A stretch of DNA of 64,000 bases from NCBI RefSeq assembly GCF_000384315.1, contig NZ_ARVW01000001.1, forward strand, positions 3,222,156 through 3,286,155, in the 5' to 3' direction. Origin of the DNA: Amycolatopsis nigrescens CSC17Ta-90. Its GTDB lineage: Bacteria > Actinomycetota > Actinomycetes > Mycobacteriales > Pseudonocardiaceae. Shown here in pieces: positions 35,746 to 44,483 of this stretch. Made by a program: the position numbers and the translations under genes. Position 1 is the first letter of the stretch, and each line of letters starts with the position of its first letter. The notes beneath the pieces were generated by a model, which saw nothing but the letters and a program-made list of their open reading frames with translations, did not search any database and was not told the DNA's origin.

Positions 35746-36425
35746 CCCGGTTCCCTTCCGGTCACCGCCAGGAACCGGGCGGCCAGGCCGTCCAGCACCG
35801 AGGCGAGCACGAACTCGAACAACTCGTCGGCTTGCGTGGGTTGTGCATCAGCCGAGAAGGCTTCGACCTTGGGCAATGCGCCGGGCGCTACCCCGCCCAG
35901 CGAGCCGGCGGCCACCACCAGCGGATCGATGTCCCCGGCCTGCAGCACCGCGAACCCGCGCACCACGAACGCAATCGCCTGGCAGGAGGCGACCGCGAGC
36001 TCGTCCGGAAAACCGGCCTCGGCGGCGACCCGCAGGCCGCCTTCGAAGGCCTTCAGCGCGTTCGGCCCCAGGGTCGGCACCGAGACCAGCAGCGGGGCGA
36101 TCGCGGGATGCCGGGTGAGCGCGGCCCGGAAGCCGCGCGCGAACCACTCCGCGCGCTCGCGCCAGCCACCCGGCGGCACCGCCGGGTCGACCTCGCCGAG
36201 CACCTTCTCCACGACCAGCACGAGCAGCGCGTCGCGGTTCTCCACGTGCCGGTAGAGGGCCGCGGCGGCGGTGTCCAGTTCGGCGGCCACCCGGCGCATG
36301 GTGAGCGCGTCCAGTCCCTCGCCGTCCAGCACGCGCAGTGCCGCCTCGGCGATCAGGTCGCGGCTCAGTTTCGGGCGCTCACCGGCCAGGTCCGTCCACC
36401 ACTCGGCCGAGCCTGGCGCGCTCAC
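35742..36425 (-). CDS. TetR-family transcriptional regulator
   Basis: A 227-residue protein. The N-terminal HTH is LIAEAALRVLDGEGLDALTM followed by RRVAAELDTAAAALYRHVEN, and a TetR_C-like ligand domain follows. Its stop overlaps the GH1 start by four bases, so it probably controls the glycosidase and itself. It starts with GTG, with a TAACGT -10 element seven bases upstream and no Shine-Dalgarno sequence. The ligand is unknown. Confidence 0.88.
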   Translation of the reverse strand: MSAPGSAEWWTDLAGERPKLSRDLIAEAALRVLDGEGLDALTMRRVAAELDTAAAALYRHVENRDALLVLVVEKVLGEVDPAVPPGGWRERAEWFARGFRAALTRHPAIAPLLVSVPTLGPNALKAFEGGLRVAAEAGFPDELAVASCQAIAFVVRGFAVLQAGDIDPLVVAAGSLGGVAPGALPKVEAFSADAQPTQADELFEFVLASVLDGLAARFLAVTGREPG

Positions 36426-36432
36426 GCGAACA

Positions 36433-36438
36433 ACGTTA
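36433..36438 (-). promoter_or_regulatory. candidate -10 element for a leaderless TetR transcript
   Basis: Minus-strand TAACGT lies seven bases before the GTG start at 36425. Confidence 0.35.
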
Positions 36439-36467
36439 GCGCCCGCGATCGCCGTTCACAACGGTCG

Positions 36468-37202
36468 CTACCTGCCGTCGCGGTCCAGTTCGACGGCTTC
36501 CTCCGGGGTCGGGGCGGTACCGCCGAGATGCGCCGGCAGCCACCACTTCTCCTCCTCGCTCGCCGGCTTCTCCGGATACTCGGCCTGGATCCGGTCCAGC
36601 AACGCGCCCATCCGGCCCCGCAGCTCCTTGGTGAGCACCTCGGCGTCGTCCGCGCGGGTGGGCCGCAGCGGCTCGCCGGCCAGGATCGAGATCGGCACGT
36701 GCCGCTTGGTCAGCGTGCGCGGCCTGCCCTTTGTCCACAGCCGCTGCGTGCCCCATAGCGCCATCGGCACCACCGGCACCCCGGCCGCCGCGGCCATCCG
36801 CACCGCACCGCTCTTGATCCCCTTGACCGTGAACGAACGGCTGATGGTGGCTTCCGGGAACACCCCGACCACTTCGCCCGCCTTCAGCCGCTCCAGCGCT
36901 TCGCGGTAGGACCCGATCCCGGCCTTGCGGTCCACCGGGATGTGGTGCATCCCGCGCATCAGCGGACCGGCGATCCGGTTGTCGAAGATCTCCTTCTTCG
37001 CCATGAACCGGACCAGCCGCTTGGCCGGCTGCGCACCGAGGCCGCAGAAGATGAAGTCCAGGTAGCTGACGTGGTTACAGGCGATCACCGCCCCGCCGGT
37101 GGCCGGGATGTGTTCGGTGCCCTCGACCCGCAACCGGTTGTCGAGCACGCGGAACATGGTCTTGGCCGCCAGGATGACGGGCGGGTACACGAGCTCAGCC
37201 AT
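36468..37202 (-). CDS. 1-acyl-sn-glycerol-3-phosphate acyltransferase (PlsC family)
   Basis: A 244-residue acyltransferase. Block I is CNHVSYLD (HX4D catalytic motif). Block III is FPEATISRSF, with arginine and glycine residues for phosphate binding. The GVPVVPMALWGTQRLW segment completes the family. It transfers acyl groups to lysophosphatidic acid or a similar acceptor at the membrane. The ATG at 37200-37202 (MAELVYPPV) is where homology begins. An ATG at 37248-37250, directly after the stop of the next gene, would add 16 residues. Mycobacteria also carry plsC-like genes next to Rv3813c. Confidence 0.9.
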   Translation of the reverse strand: MAELVYPPVILAAKTMFRVLDNRLRVEGTEHIPATGGAVIACNHVSYLDFIFCGLGAQPAKRLVRFMAKKEIFDNRIAGPLMRGMHHIPVDRKAGIGSYREALERLKAGEVVGVFPEATISRSFTVKGIKSGAVRMAAAAGVPVVPMALWGTQRLWTKGRPRTLTKRHVPISILAGEPLRPTRADDAEVLTKELRGRMGALLDRIQAEYPEKPASEEEKWWLPAHLGGTAPTPEEAVELDRDGR

Positions 37203-37250
37203 GCCCGCCAGGTTACGCGACCGTAGGTTGCGGTCAGTGTGATCCGGCAT

Positions 37251-38909
37251 TCAGGACGGACACGGCACGTACCCGAACCGCGGGTCGGCGTCCAGCTCGT
37301 TGATCAGCGAACCCGCCTGCTCGCTGCGCGGGTAGACCGCGATCCACTGCCCGGTGCCCTCACGGCGGAAGGTGGCCACCTGGTACCGCCCGGCGTAGAC
37401 CGGGTCGATCGCGCACCGCTGCCGGTCCGCGTAGCCGTCGGTGCTGGTTACCGCCACCGCGGGCCGCCGGATGTTGACCACGTAGTCGTAGTCGGCGACC
37501 AGCGCGCCGGACGGGCCCACCCCCGACGCCGCCCTGGCGATGTACTCGTCGGTGCGGCCGCGCACGTCGACCACGAACACCCTGGTGCCGGCCCGGTAGG
37601 ACAACGCGCCGTTGGCGTAGGTGGCCACCGCGCTGCCGGACGGCAGCCGCTCGCCGAGCCACCCGCCGATCTCGCCGAGCTCCGCGGCGGCGTTCCGGTT
37701 CTCCTCGATCCGCGGCAGCAGTTCCCGCCCGCTGATCGAGACCAGCAACGACAGCCCGACCAGGCCGACCGTGACCACCGGCACCCCGCGGTGCCCGGCG
37801 ACGGTGCGCCGCGGGCTCGGCGATGGCACCACGCGCCGGGTGCCGATCAGCCCGCAGGCGGCCGCCGCGCCGATCGCGAGCAGCGGCGGCACCGGCAGCA
37901 GCCGCCGCCAGGCCGGCAGTTCATCCCCGCCGCCGAGGGTGACGATCACGGTGTACAGCACGGCCGTCACGAAGATCATCCAGACCAGCGAGCGCGCGGC
38001 CTTGTCACCGGCGCCCCGCCATCGCGCCAGCACCACCACCGCGATCAGCGCCAGCAGCAGGAAACCCTGGTGCAGCAAGGAGAACCCGGTCAGATACGGC
38101 CAGCCGCTGGCCAGCCGCGCGGCCAGGTCGTCACCGGATTCAGCGACCAGCCAGTTCGGCGTGAGATGCCCGTAGTATGTCATCCGCCACGCCGTCCACG
38201 GCACCGCGAGCACCAGCGCGCCCAGGGTGTACCCGGCGGGCGCCCACCAGCTCAGCCGCTCCCTGGTCGCGTTCAGCGCCAGCCACAGCCCGGCGACCAG
38301 GACCAGCACCGCGCCTTCGAGCGCGGTCATCAGCACCAGCGCGGCCAGCACCCCGGCCACCACCGGGTGCCCGCCGGCGAGCGCGTAGCAGATGCCGAGC
38401 ACCAGCAGCAGGAACAGCGGAGTCTCGGTGCCGGACGCGCCGTAAGCGGCCAGGCCGGAGGTGCCCGCGGTGAGCGCCGCGGCCACCACGCCGAGTGCGG
38501 GCGAGCCGCGCTCGGCCCCGGCCACGATCCGGTTGACCACCAGGTAGGCCAGCAGCACGCAGCCGAGCGCGCAGCACACGCTGAGCACGCTCGCGGTCGC
38601 CGCGATGTCGCTGCCGAACAGCGTCTTCGGCAGCGCGATCAGCACCGTCCACAGGAAGCTCGCATAGCCCTCGACGCGCTCGCCGGCGTTGAACACCGCG
38701 CCGTTGCCGTCCGCGATGTTCTGCGCGTACCGGAAGGTGATGAAGGCGTCCGGCGGCACCGCCGCGAACAGCAGCTGGTGCACCAGCGAGAAGGCCAGGG
38801 TGAGCAGCAGCGCGCCGGTCCGCACCGCCCGGTCGGCCGCGATCCGCGGCCAGGCCACGACCAGCAGCACACCGAGCAACAGCCAGCCGGTGACCACGAC
38901 CACGATCAA
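37251..38909 (-). CDS. AftB-like GT-C membrane glycosyltransferase
   Basis: A 552-residue polytopic protein. After one helix it has PPDAFITFRYAQNIADGNGA then VFNAGERVEGYASFLWTVL, which parallels the AftB signature, including the catalytic loop aspartate and the NGxVFNxGERVE motif. About ten transmembrane helices follow, then an extracellular C-terminal domain. AftB adds the terminal beta-1,2-arabinofuranose caps of arabinan. This protein is shorter than Rv3805c (627), so it may be a relative with a different acceptor. The likely start is TTG at 38909, with AGGGGGTGAG upstream; a GTG two codons later is possible. Confidence 0.75.
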   Translation of the reverse strand: MIVVVVTGWLLLGVLLVVAWPRIAADRAVRTGALLLTLAFSLVHQLLFAAVPPDAFITFRYAQNIADGNGAVFNAGERVEGYASFLWTVLIALPKTLFGSDIAATASVLSVCCALGCVLLAYLVVNRIVAGAERGSPALGVVAAALTAGTSGLAAYGASGTETPLFLLLVLGICYALAGGHPVVAGVLAALVLMTALEGAVLVLVAGLWLALNATRERLSWWAPAGYTLGALVLAVPWTAWRMTYYGHLTPNWLVAESGDDLAARLASGWPYLTGFSLLHQGFLLLALIAVVVLARWRGAGDKAARSLVWMIFVTAVLYTVIVTLGGGDELPAWRRLLPVPPLLAIGAAAACGLIGTRRVVPSPSPRRTVAGHRGVPVVTVGLVGLSLLVSISGRELLPRIEENRNAAAELGEIGGWLGERLPSGSAVATYANGALSYRAGTRVFVVDVRGRTDEYIARAASGVGPSGALVADYDYVVNIRRPAVAVTSTDGYADRQRCAIDPVYAGRYQVATFRREGTGQWIAVYPRSEQAGSLINELDADPRFGYVPCPS

Positions 38910-38936
38910 CTGCCGCTCACCCCCTCAGGGCGCCGA

Positions 38937-39047
38937 GAGTGTTATGCACAATCCGGTCGACGGGGGCCGCCCGGAGGGTGGCTCGCGGCGACCGGATGCC
39001 GGTGACCCGCGGACGGCAGCTGCAGCCAACGAATGTGCATAACACTC
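38937..39047. repeat. 111-base element bounded by a 14-bp perfect inverted repeat
   Basis: GAGTGTTATGCACA (38937-38950) is perfectly inverted as TGTGCATAACACTC (39034-39047). Directly inside, ATCCGGTCG (38951-38959) pairs with CGACCGGAT (38989-38997), and GCCG/CGGC and GCAGCTGC elements follow. The whole can fold as an outer stem with inner hairpins. It fills the gap between two co-directional minus-strand genes. No target-site duplication or open frame is seen. It could be a structured RNA, an operator pair or a miniature repeat. Confidence 0.6.
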
Positions 39048-39073
39048 GTACCAAGAGTCCCAGTATTGCGGGG

Positions 39074-41164
39074 TCAGGGTCGGAGGTCCGCCAGTGCCCG
39101 CCGGTCCAGCCGGTACACCGTCACCGTGCCGGACTTGAAGCCGACCGAAATGCCCGGTAGGCCGTCCAGGTACTTCAGCCCCGGCGCCACGGTGTACGTC
39201 GGCTCACCCAGCCAGTTGGCCGGCGCGCCGGGCCCGGCGCCCATCACCGGCGCCTGGCTGTCCACGTAGACGTAGGCGATGTTCAGGTCCAGGATCGCCT
39301 GGCGGATCTGCGGGTTCTTCGGGTAGTCGTGGAACGACTTGAGCAGCTCGAAGGTGTACGGGATCTGGATGTTGCCCAGGGTCACCACGTTCACCAGCGG
39401 AACGGCGTCGTCGATGTAGGCGAAGGTGGACCCGTCGTTGGCGCTGTTCATCACCCGCTGGCCAGGCTGGATGTTCGCGGCGAGCCAGTCGGCGGCCTTG
39501 CGGTCGTCGTCGTTGACCCGGACGAACTCCGGCTTCACGTAGCGGGAGGCCACGATCTCGGCGTTGCGGTGCTCGTACGGGATCGCCGCCCAGCCGGTGT
39601 AGACCAGCACCACGACCGCGAGCACGGCCGCGGTGACCGGGCCGGGAGCGCGCACCGCGGCGGGCAGCTTCCGCCAGGACCCGACCAGCTTCGCCACCGC
39701 CACCGCGGTCACCAGCACGCCGAACGCGGCCAGCACCGGGACGAACAGCGAGACGTGCGCCTGGATCCGGACGTAGGACTTGTAGAAGAACGAGCCGATC
39801 AGCGTCGAGCCGATCCCGCTGGCCGGGCTCAGCTTGAAGTCCACGCTGATCAGCAGCCAGAACGCCCACATGCCCAGTGCGCCCCACGCCCGCCTGGTGA
39901 GCAGGATCGCGGCCACCCCGAGCAGCGCCATGGTGGCAGCGGCGACCTGGGCGTACATCTGCTTCGAATCGAAGTAGCCGCCATAGGTGAGCATCAGGTT
40001 GGTGCCCACCGCGTCCCCGATCGGGGCCGGGCCGATGTCCGGCTGCCAGGAACCGGTACGGGTGGCCTGGCTGAGCGAGCCGAGCACCTGCCCGAGCGCG
40101 GCCAGCACGGTCACCACCCCGGCCACCAGCAGCACCGGCCACTGCCCGCGCAGGATCTCGCGGCCGCGTGCGGTGCAGGCTTCGACCACCCAGAACACGA
40201 CGACGCTGGCGCCGATGGTGGCCACCGAGCTGGGATGCACCGCGAAGACCCCGGCCAGGCCGAGGCCGAGCAGCACCGCGCGCAGCCACTGCCGCCGGCC
40301 GATCGTGATCAGCGCCGCGATCAGCCCGGGTGCCAGGCTCATCGCCACCGCGTTCGGCGCGATCCCGCCGTCGTGCAGCAGGTTCACCCCCGGCCGGTAC
40401 AGGCCGGCCGCGACCAGTGCGGCGATCCCGCCCGCCAGCGCGGTCCACTCCGGACCGACCTTGAGCCGCCGGAAGATCGCCGCGGCCAGCGCCGCGCAGC
40501 CGAGCACGAACACCGGCCCGATGACCAGTGCGTTGATCACGTTGAAGCCGACCACCGCGCCGCCGGCAAGGTCACCGGACAGGGCCGCGGTGAGCGGCAG
40601 GCCGGACGGGTAGAACGACACCGGACCGCCGGTCAGCAGGTCCAGCGGCAGCAGGTCCCATGGCGCGCCGCGGCCGGTCCGCTCGATGTACGCGGTCAGC
40701 CAGGTGTGCGTGATGGTGTCGTGTTCCTGCGGGTAGGTGGCCCAGCCGCCGAGGCCGGTCCGCCACGGCTGGAAGGCCAGCACCATCGCGCCGAGGCAGA
40801 GCAGGCCGGCCGCGATCTTGGCGAGCAGCACCAGACGCGGCGGCAGCGACGGCAGGAACGAGGATTCGGTCTCGGCGGGCTCGATCGGCTCGATCGGGAC
40901 CGCCGACGTCCGCAGCCGACGCCAGGCCAGCAGCAGTACCGCGGCCAGCACCACGGTCAGCACCAGCACCAGCCACGGCGAATAGGGCACGCCGGGAATC
41001 GCGGAGACGACCCCGGCCACCACGAACACGCCGATGCTGACCGGCGCGGTCAACGCGGCCAGCCATAGCTTGTCCCGTACCCCGGCCGCGAGCTGCAGCA
41101 ACAGCCCCGGCACGGCCAGCACGAGCAGCCCGACGAGCGGGTACACGAGGTTCGCGGTGGTCAT
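39074..41164 (-). CDS. large polytopic membrane protein, DUF6541-like, divergent paralogue C
   Basis: A 696-residue protein with about twelve transmembrane helices. The first large loop has YPQEHDTITHTWLTAYIERT, followed by VSFYPSGLPLTAALSGDLAG and later NLLHDGGIAPNAVAMSLAPG. The topology and the loop aspartate/histidine pattern match the two DUF6541/Rv3779-like proteins, but the sequence is clearly more distant. The extracellular C-terminus ends in a small beta domain (GTVTVYRLDRRALADLRP). It is a likely GT-C glycosyltransferase of envelope glycans. The ATG at 41162-41164 has GGGAG upstream. Confidence 0.72.
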   Translation of the reverse strand: MTTANLVYPLVGLLVLAVPGLLLQLAAGVRDKLWLAALTAPVSIGVFVVAGVVSAIPGVPYSPWLVLVLTVVLAAVLLLAWRRLRTSAVPIEPIEPAETESSFLPSLPPRLVLLAKIAAGLLCLGAMVLAFQPWRTGLGGWATYPQEHDTITHTWLTAYIERTGRGAPWDLLPLDLLTGGPVSFYPSGLPLTAALSGDLAGGAVVGFNVINALVIGPVFVLGCAALAAAIFRRLKVGPEWTALAGGIAALVAAGLYRPGVNLLHDGGIAPNAVAMSLAPGLIAALITIGRRQWLRAVLLGLGLAGVFAVHPSSVATIGASVVVFWVVEACTARGREILRGQWPVLLVAGVVTVLAALGQVLGSLSQATRTGSWQPDIGPAPIGDAVGTNLMLTYGGYFDSKQMYAQVAAATMALLGVAAILLTRRAWGALGMWAFWLLISVDFKLSPASGIGSTLIGSFFYKSYVRIQAHVSLFVPVLAAFGVLVTAVAVAKLVGSWRKLPAAVRAPGPVTAAVLAVVVLVYTGWAAIPYEHRNAEIVASRYVKPEFVRVNDDDRKAADWLAANIQPGQRVMNSANDGSTFAYIDDAVPLVNVVTLGNIQIPYTFELLKSFHDYPKNPQIRQAILDLNIAYVYVDSQAPVMGAGPGAPANWLGEPTYTVAPGLKYLDGLPGISVGFKSGTVTVYRLDRRALADLRP

Positions 41165-41400
41165 CGGACTCCCATGGAGGCGGAGGGCGGACAACGCGAA
41201 GGCTATTCGGTGCATTCGGACCGGTTAGCCGGGGGTCACGACACCATTGCCGGCACATGTCGTCGGTGCTCAGGGCGCCACCCGGCTAGCCCGAACCCAC
41301 CACGGAGGTGAAACGATCTCTGGATAGGCTGCGCCTCAATTCGATCTGTCCGGGCCGGTGAAAGATCCTTCCCCGCTCCCGGCGGCGCCGCGGAGGAAAA

Positions 41401-43377
41401 GTGCCAACCAGTGCAAGCGTGTCGTTGAACGCCGTCACGATCCTGGTCTATCTGCTGGTGCTGCTCTTGCCCGGCGCGGTGGCCGGTGCCGCGGCCGGAC
41501 TGCGCGGCTGGGTGCTGGCCGGCACCGCCCCGCTGCTGACCTACGCCATCGGCGGCCTCGCCGGGCCGTGGCTTGCTGCCGTGGGATTGCCGTTCAACGG
41601 CACCACTTTCGCGGTCTGCACCGCGCTGTTCGCGGCGGTCGGGTTCGGCCTGCGGCTGCTCGCGGTGCGCCGGTTCCGCGCCCGCCACGACGGGGAGAGC
41701 CCCGGCGCACCACCGCTGTGGGCCCGGTCCGGCCATTTCGCCGTGCTGGCCTGCCTGATCGTGGCCGGTGCGGTGGGCGCCTACGCGGTGCTCCGGGGAC
41801 TCGGCCAGTTAGACGCGATCGCGCAGGGCTGGGACGCGGTCTACCACGCCAACGGGATCCGCTACATCGCCGACACCGGCGACGGCTCGCTGGTCGGCAC
41901 CAGCCACACCAACTGGTACGGCGCGGAGAACGAACTGTTCTACCCGAACGCCTACCACCTGATCTCCGCGCTCGGCTTCCAGCTCACCGGCGCCACCATC
42001 CCGGCGATCCTGAACACGAACACCCTGCTGCTGCCGTTCCTGCTGGCGCTGTCCCTGGTGGCGCTGGTGCGCGAGTTCCGCGGCCGCGCGGTGCACGCCG
42101 GCGCGGTCGCGCTGGTCGCGGTCGCGCCCGCGATGGGGCTGTACGAGTCGATGGACCGCGGGCCGCTGCTGCCGTTCCTGCTCGGGGTGGCGCTCACCCC
42201 GCTCGGCGCGGTCGCCCTGCACCGGTACCTGCAACGGCCGTCGATGGACACCGGTTTCGTCTTCGCGCTGGCCGTGGTGGGCCTGCTCACCGTGCACTCG
42301 TCCACCCTGTTCGCCGGCATCCTGTTCGCGCTCCCGATGCTCATCCAGCGCTGGGTGACCGGCGAGAACCGCTGGCGGACGGCCGGCCGTGACCTGCTCG
42401 CGCTGCTGGTGGCCGGCGCGGCCAGCGCGGTGGTCGCGGGCATGCAGCTGCTCGGCGCGCTCGGCCTCGCCAGCAGCGAGGTGCCCTACTACGGCTGGGA
42501 CAACGAGGGCTGGCTCAGCGGCGCGATCGGCACCCTGTTCGCCTTCCAGCACGTCGGGCCGCGCCCCCAGGTGTGGCTCGGTGCCGCGCTGTTCCTCGGC
42601 CTGCTGTTCTTCAACCGGCTGAACGGGCTGCGCTGGATCGGCGGCACCGCGCTGCTCAGCGGGCTGCTCTACGTGGCCGTGTCGTCCACCAACGACCCGC
42701 TGGTGATGGCCATTTCGCGGCCGTGGTGGGACGACCCGTTCCGGTTCGTCACGATGGCCACGGTGCCGCTGTGCGTGCTGGCCGCGCACGGCCTTGCCGA
42801 AGTGCAGGCGTGGGTCCGCGACCGGCTGCCGTTCGCCAGGGAGCGGGCGTACTCCTGGGTGGCCGCCGGGCTGGCGGTGCTGGTGCTCGCCGGGTTCGCC
42901 GGCCTCACCGAGGGGCTCTACTACGACTCGAACGCACGCATGGTCTACGGCGGCTACAACCGCCAGGACAAGCACAACATGCCGGTCAGCCCGGACGAGG
43001 CGCAGGCGATGCTGGAGCTGGGCAAACGGGCCAAGCCCGGCGAGTGGGCGATGAACGACCGCAACGACGGCACGGTCTGGACCTACGCGATCAGCGGGGT
43101 GCGCACCGTCTCCGGGCACTACGACGGCACGCTGCCGCCGGCCGAAGCGATCCTGCTCGGCGACCACTTCCGCGAGTACGAGACGAACCAGGCGGTCCGC
43201 GACACGGTCCGGAAGCTGAACGTGCGCTGGGTGATCGTCGGGCACGGCGGGTTCGCCGAGGTGACCGAACCGCTGCCGGGGCTGGTCGGCCTGGACCGGC
43301 TGGACTTCCTCGAGCCGGTGTACCGCAACCAGGACTCCCAGGTGTACCGGCTGATCCCCGAACCCGGCGAGCTGTAG
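41401..43377 (+). CDS. large polytopic membrane protein, DUF6541 / Rv3779-like, paralogue B
   Basis: A 658-residue protein closely similar to paralogue A (30502-32469) over its whole length. It shares GWDAVYHANGIRYIADTGDG, FYPNAYHLISALGFQLTG and MDRGPLLPFLLGVALTPLGA. The C-terminal domain again has NDRNDGTVWTYAISGVRTV and GDHFREYETNQAVRDTVRKL. It is probably a polyprenyl-phosphate-sugar-dependent transferase. It starts with GTG, with GGAGGAAAA directly upstream. The 235-base gap before it also holds the promoter of the divergent paralogue C gene. Confidence 0.8.
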   Translation: MPTSASVSLNAVTILVYLLVLLLPGAVAGAAAGLRGWVLAGTAPLLTYAIGGLAGPWLAAVGLPFNGTTFAVCTALFAAVGFGLRLLAVRRFRARHDGESPGAPPLWARSGHFAVLACLIVAGAVGAYAVLRGLGQLDAIAQGWDAVYHANGIRYIADTGDGSLVGTSHTNWYGAENELFYPNAYHLISALGFQLTGATIPAILNTNTLLLPFLLALSLVALVREFRGRAVHAGAVALVAVAPAMGLYESMDRGPLLPFLLGVALTPLGAVALHRYLQRPSMDTGFVFALAVVGLLTVHSSTLFAGILFALPMLIQRWVTGENRWRTAGRDLLALLVAGAASAVVAGMQLLGALGLASSEVPYYGWDNEGWLSGAIGTLFAFQHVGPRPQVWLGAALFLGLLFFNRLNGLRWIGGTALLSGLLYVAVSSTNDPLVMAISRPWWDDPFRFVTMATVPLCVLAAHGLAEVQAWVRDRLPFARERAYSWVAAGLAVLVLAGFAGLTEGLYYDSNARMVYGGYNRQDKHNMPVSPDEAQAMLELGKRAKPGEWAMNDRNDGTVWTYAISGVRTVSGHYDGTLPPAEAILLGDHFREYETNQAVRDTVRKLNVRWVIVGHGGFAEVTEPLPGLVGLDRLDFLEPVYRNQDSQVYRLIPEPGEL

Positions 43378-43383
43378 AACGGC

Positions 43384-43422
43384 GAAAAGCCGGCCGCTCG
43401 CGGGGCGAATGGCCGGCTTTTC
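43384..43422. terminator. bidirectional terminator with A/T-rich outer stem
   Basis: GAAAAGCCGGCC (43384-43395) pairs perfectly with GGCCGGCTTTTC (43411-43422) over a 15-base loop, giving U-runs on both transcripts. It lies between convergent genes ending at 43377 and 43442. Confidence 0.8.
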
Positions 43423-43441
43423 TCGTCGGTACTTACTTGGC

Positions 43442-44434
43442 TTACTTGGCCCTGGCCGCCTGCAGGCGCGCGGTGAGCGCCGCGCCGCCAGCGGTGAGCA
43501 GGTCCGCGACGGTGAACATCACCCGCGAAGCGAGCGCGAAGGCCAGCGCCTGCGGGCCGGAGATCGCGGTGGCGGTGAGCACCGCCACCATCACGACCTC
43601 GCGCACCCCCGCGCCGCTGGGCAGGATGAAGGCGAAGGTGCCGGAGGTCATCGCGATCGCCATCGCGCCGACGCAGAGCACGAAACCGTTGAAGCCGGGG
43701 GCGCCGACCGAGTTGGCCAGCAGCCACAGGTGCACCCCCTGCAGCGCGTACACGCCGACCAGCGCGAGGAAGACCTTGCCGATCATCTTGTAGGACAGCT
43801 GGTGGTCCAGCGGCGGCCGGCGCAGCAGCTTGAGCACCAGCGAGGTGCCCCAGCTCAGGATCTTCGGGTGCAGCGCGGCAAGGCCGAGCGGCAGCAGCAC
43901 CAGCAGCCACCAGGCGTTCGGGCTGTTCGCGAACACCGCGGGCATGGCCAGGATGGACAGCACCAGCGCGGCCACCACGCCGACGCCGAGGTGCAGCAGC
44001 GAGGCGGTGAAGATGCGCGCCCTGGCCAGGCCGGCCTTCTTGCCCAGCTCCATCTGCAGCAGGTACGCCCAGACCGAGCCGGGCACGTACTTGCCCAGCG
44101 AGCCGACCAGGTTGATCTGCGCGCCGCGGGCGTAGCCGATCGGCTTGCCGAGGTCGTCCACGATGGTCTGCCAGGCGTACACGCCGACCCCGATGCTGGC
44201 GACCAGCGCGACCAGGCTGAGCACCGAGGACTGCCAGGCGATGCCCTGCAGGGTCCGCCAGAACTCGTCCCAGTTCTCGATCAGCGACTTGGCCGCGAAG
44301 AAGATCACCACGGCGATGGCAACCCAGCGAGCCGCGTCGATCAGCTTCGCCTTGGTGGACTTGGGGGTGGACTTGGGGGGTTTAGCCGGAGTCGCCTGTT
44401 CGCCCGGGCTCGCCTCGGGTTCCACGGTGGTCAT
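43442..44434 (-). CDS. lysylphosphatidylglycerol-synthase-type transmembrane protein (UPF0104 family)
   Basis: A 330-residue protein with about eight transmembrane helices. The family signature region is GSLGKYVPGSVWAYLLQMEL, with FAFILPSGAGVREVVMVAVL later. The N-terminus is a short proline/lysine-rich cytoplasmic tail. Stand-alone members occur in polysaccharide and glycolipid clusters and are often viewed as lipid flippases; this is not shown. The ATG at 44432-44434 is preferred. It lies 49 bases behind the luxC-like gene on the same strand, so it may be the last gene of that operon. Confidence 0.8.
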   Translation of the reverse strand: MTTVEPEASPGEQATPAKPPKSTPKSTKAKLIDAARWVAIAVVIFFAAKSLIENWDEFWRTLQGIAWQSSVLSLVALVASIGVGVYAWQTIVDDLGKPIGYARGAQINLVGSLGKYVPGSVWAYLLQMELGKKAGLARARIFTASLLHLGVGVVAALVLSILAMPAVFANSPNAWWLLVLLPLGLAALHPKILSWGTSLVLKLLRRPPLDHQLSYKMIGKVFLALVGVYALQGVHLWLLANSVGAPGFNGFVLCVGAMAIAMTSGTFAFILPSGAGVREVVMVAVLTATAISGPQALAFALASRVMFTVADLLTAGGAALTARLQAARAK

Positions 44435-44483
44435 CTGGTGTCGCGTCTCCTCATCGGCCACACCGGGCACAATAGGGGGTAAC

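Noticed and set aside
38937..39047. Insertion sequence remnant
   Set aside because: The inverted repeats are perfect, but the interior has no transposase fragment and no flanking direct repeat was seen, so it is reported only as an inverted-repeat element.
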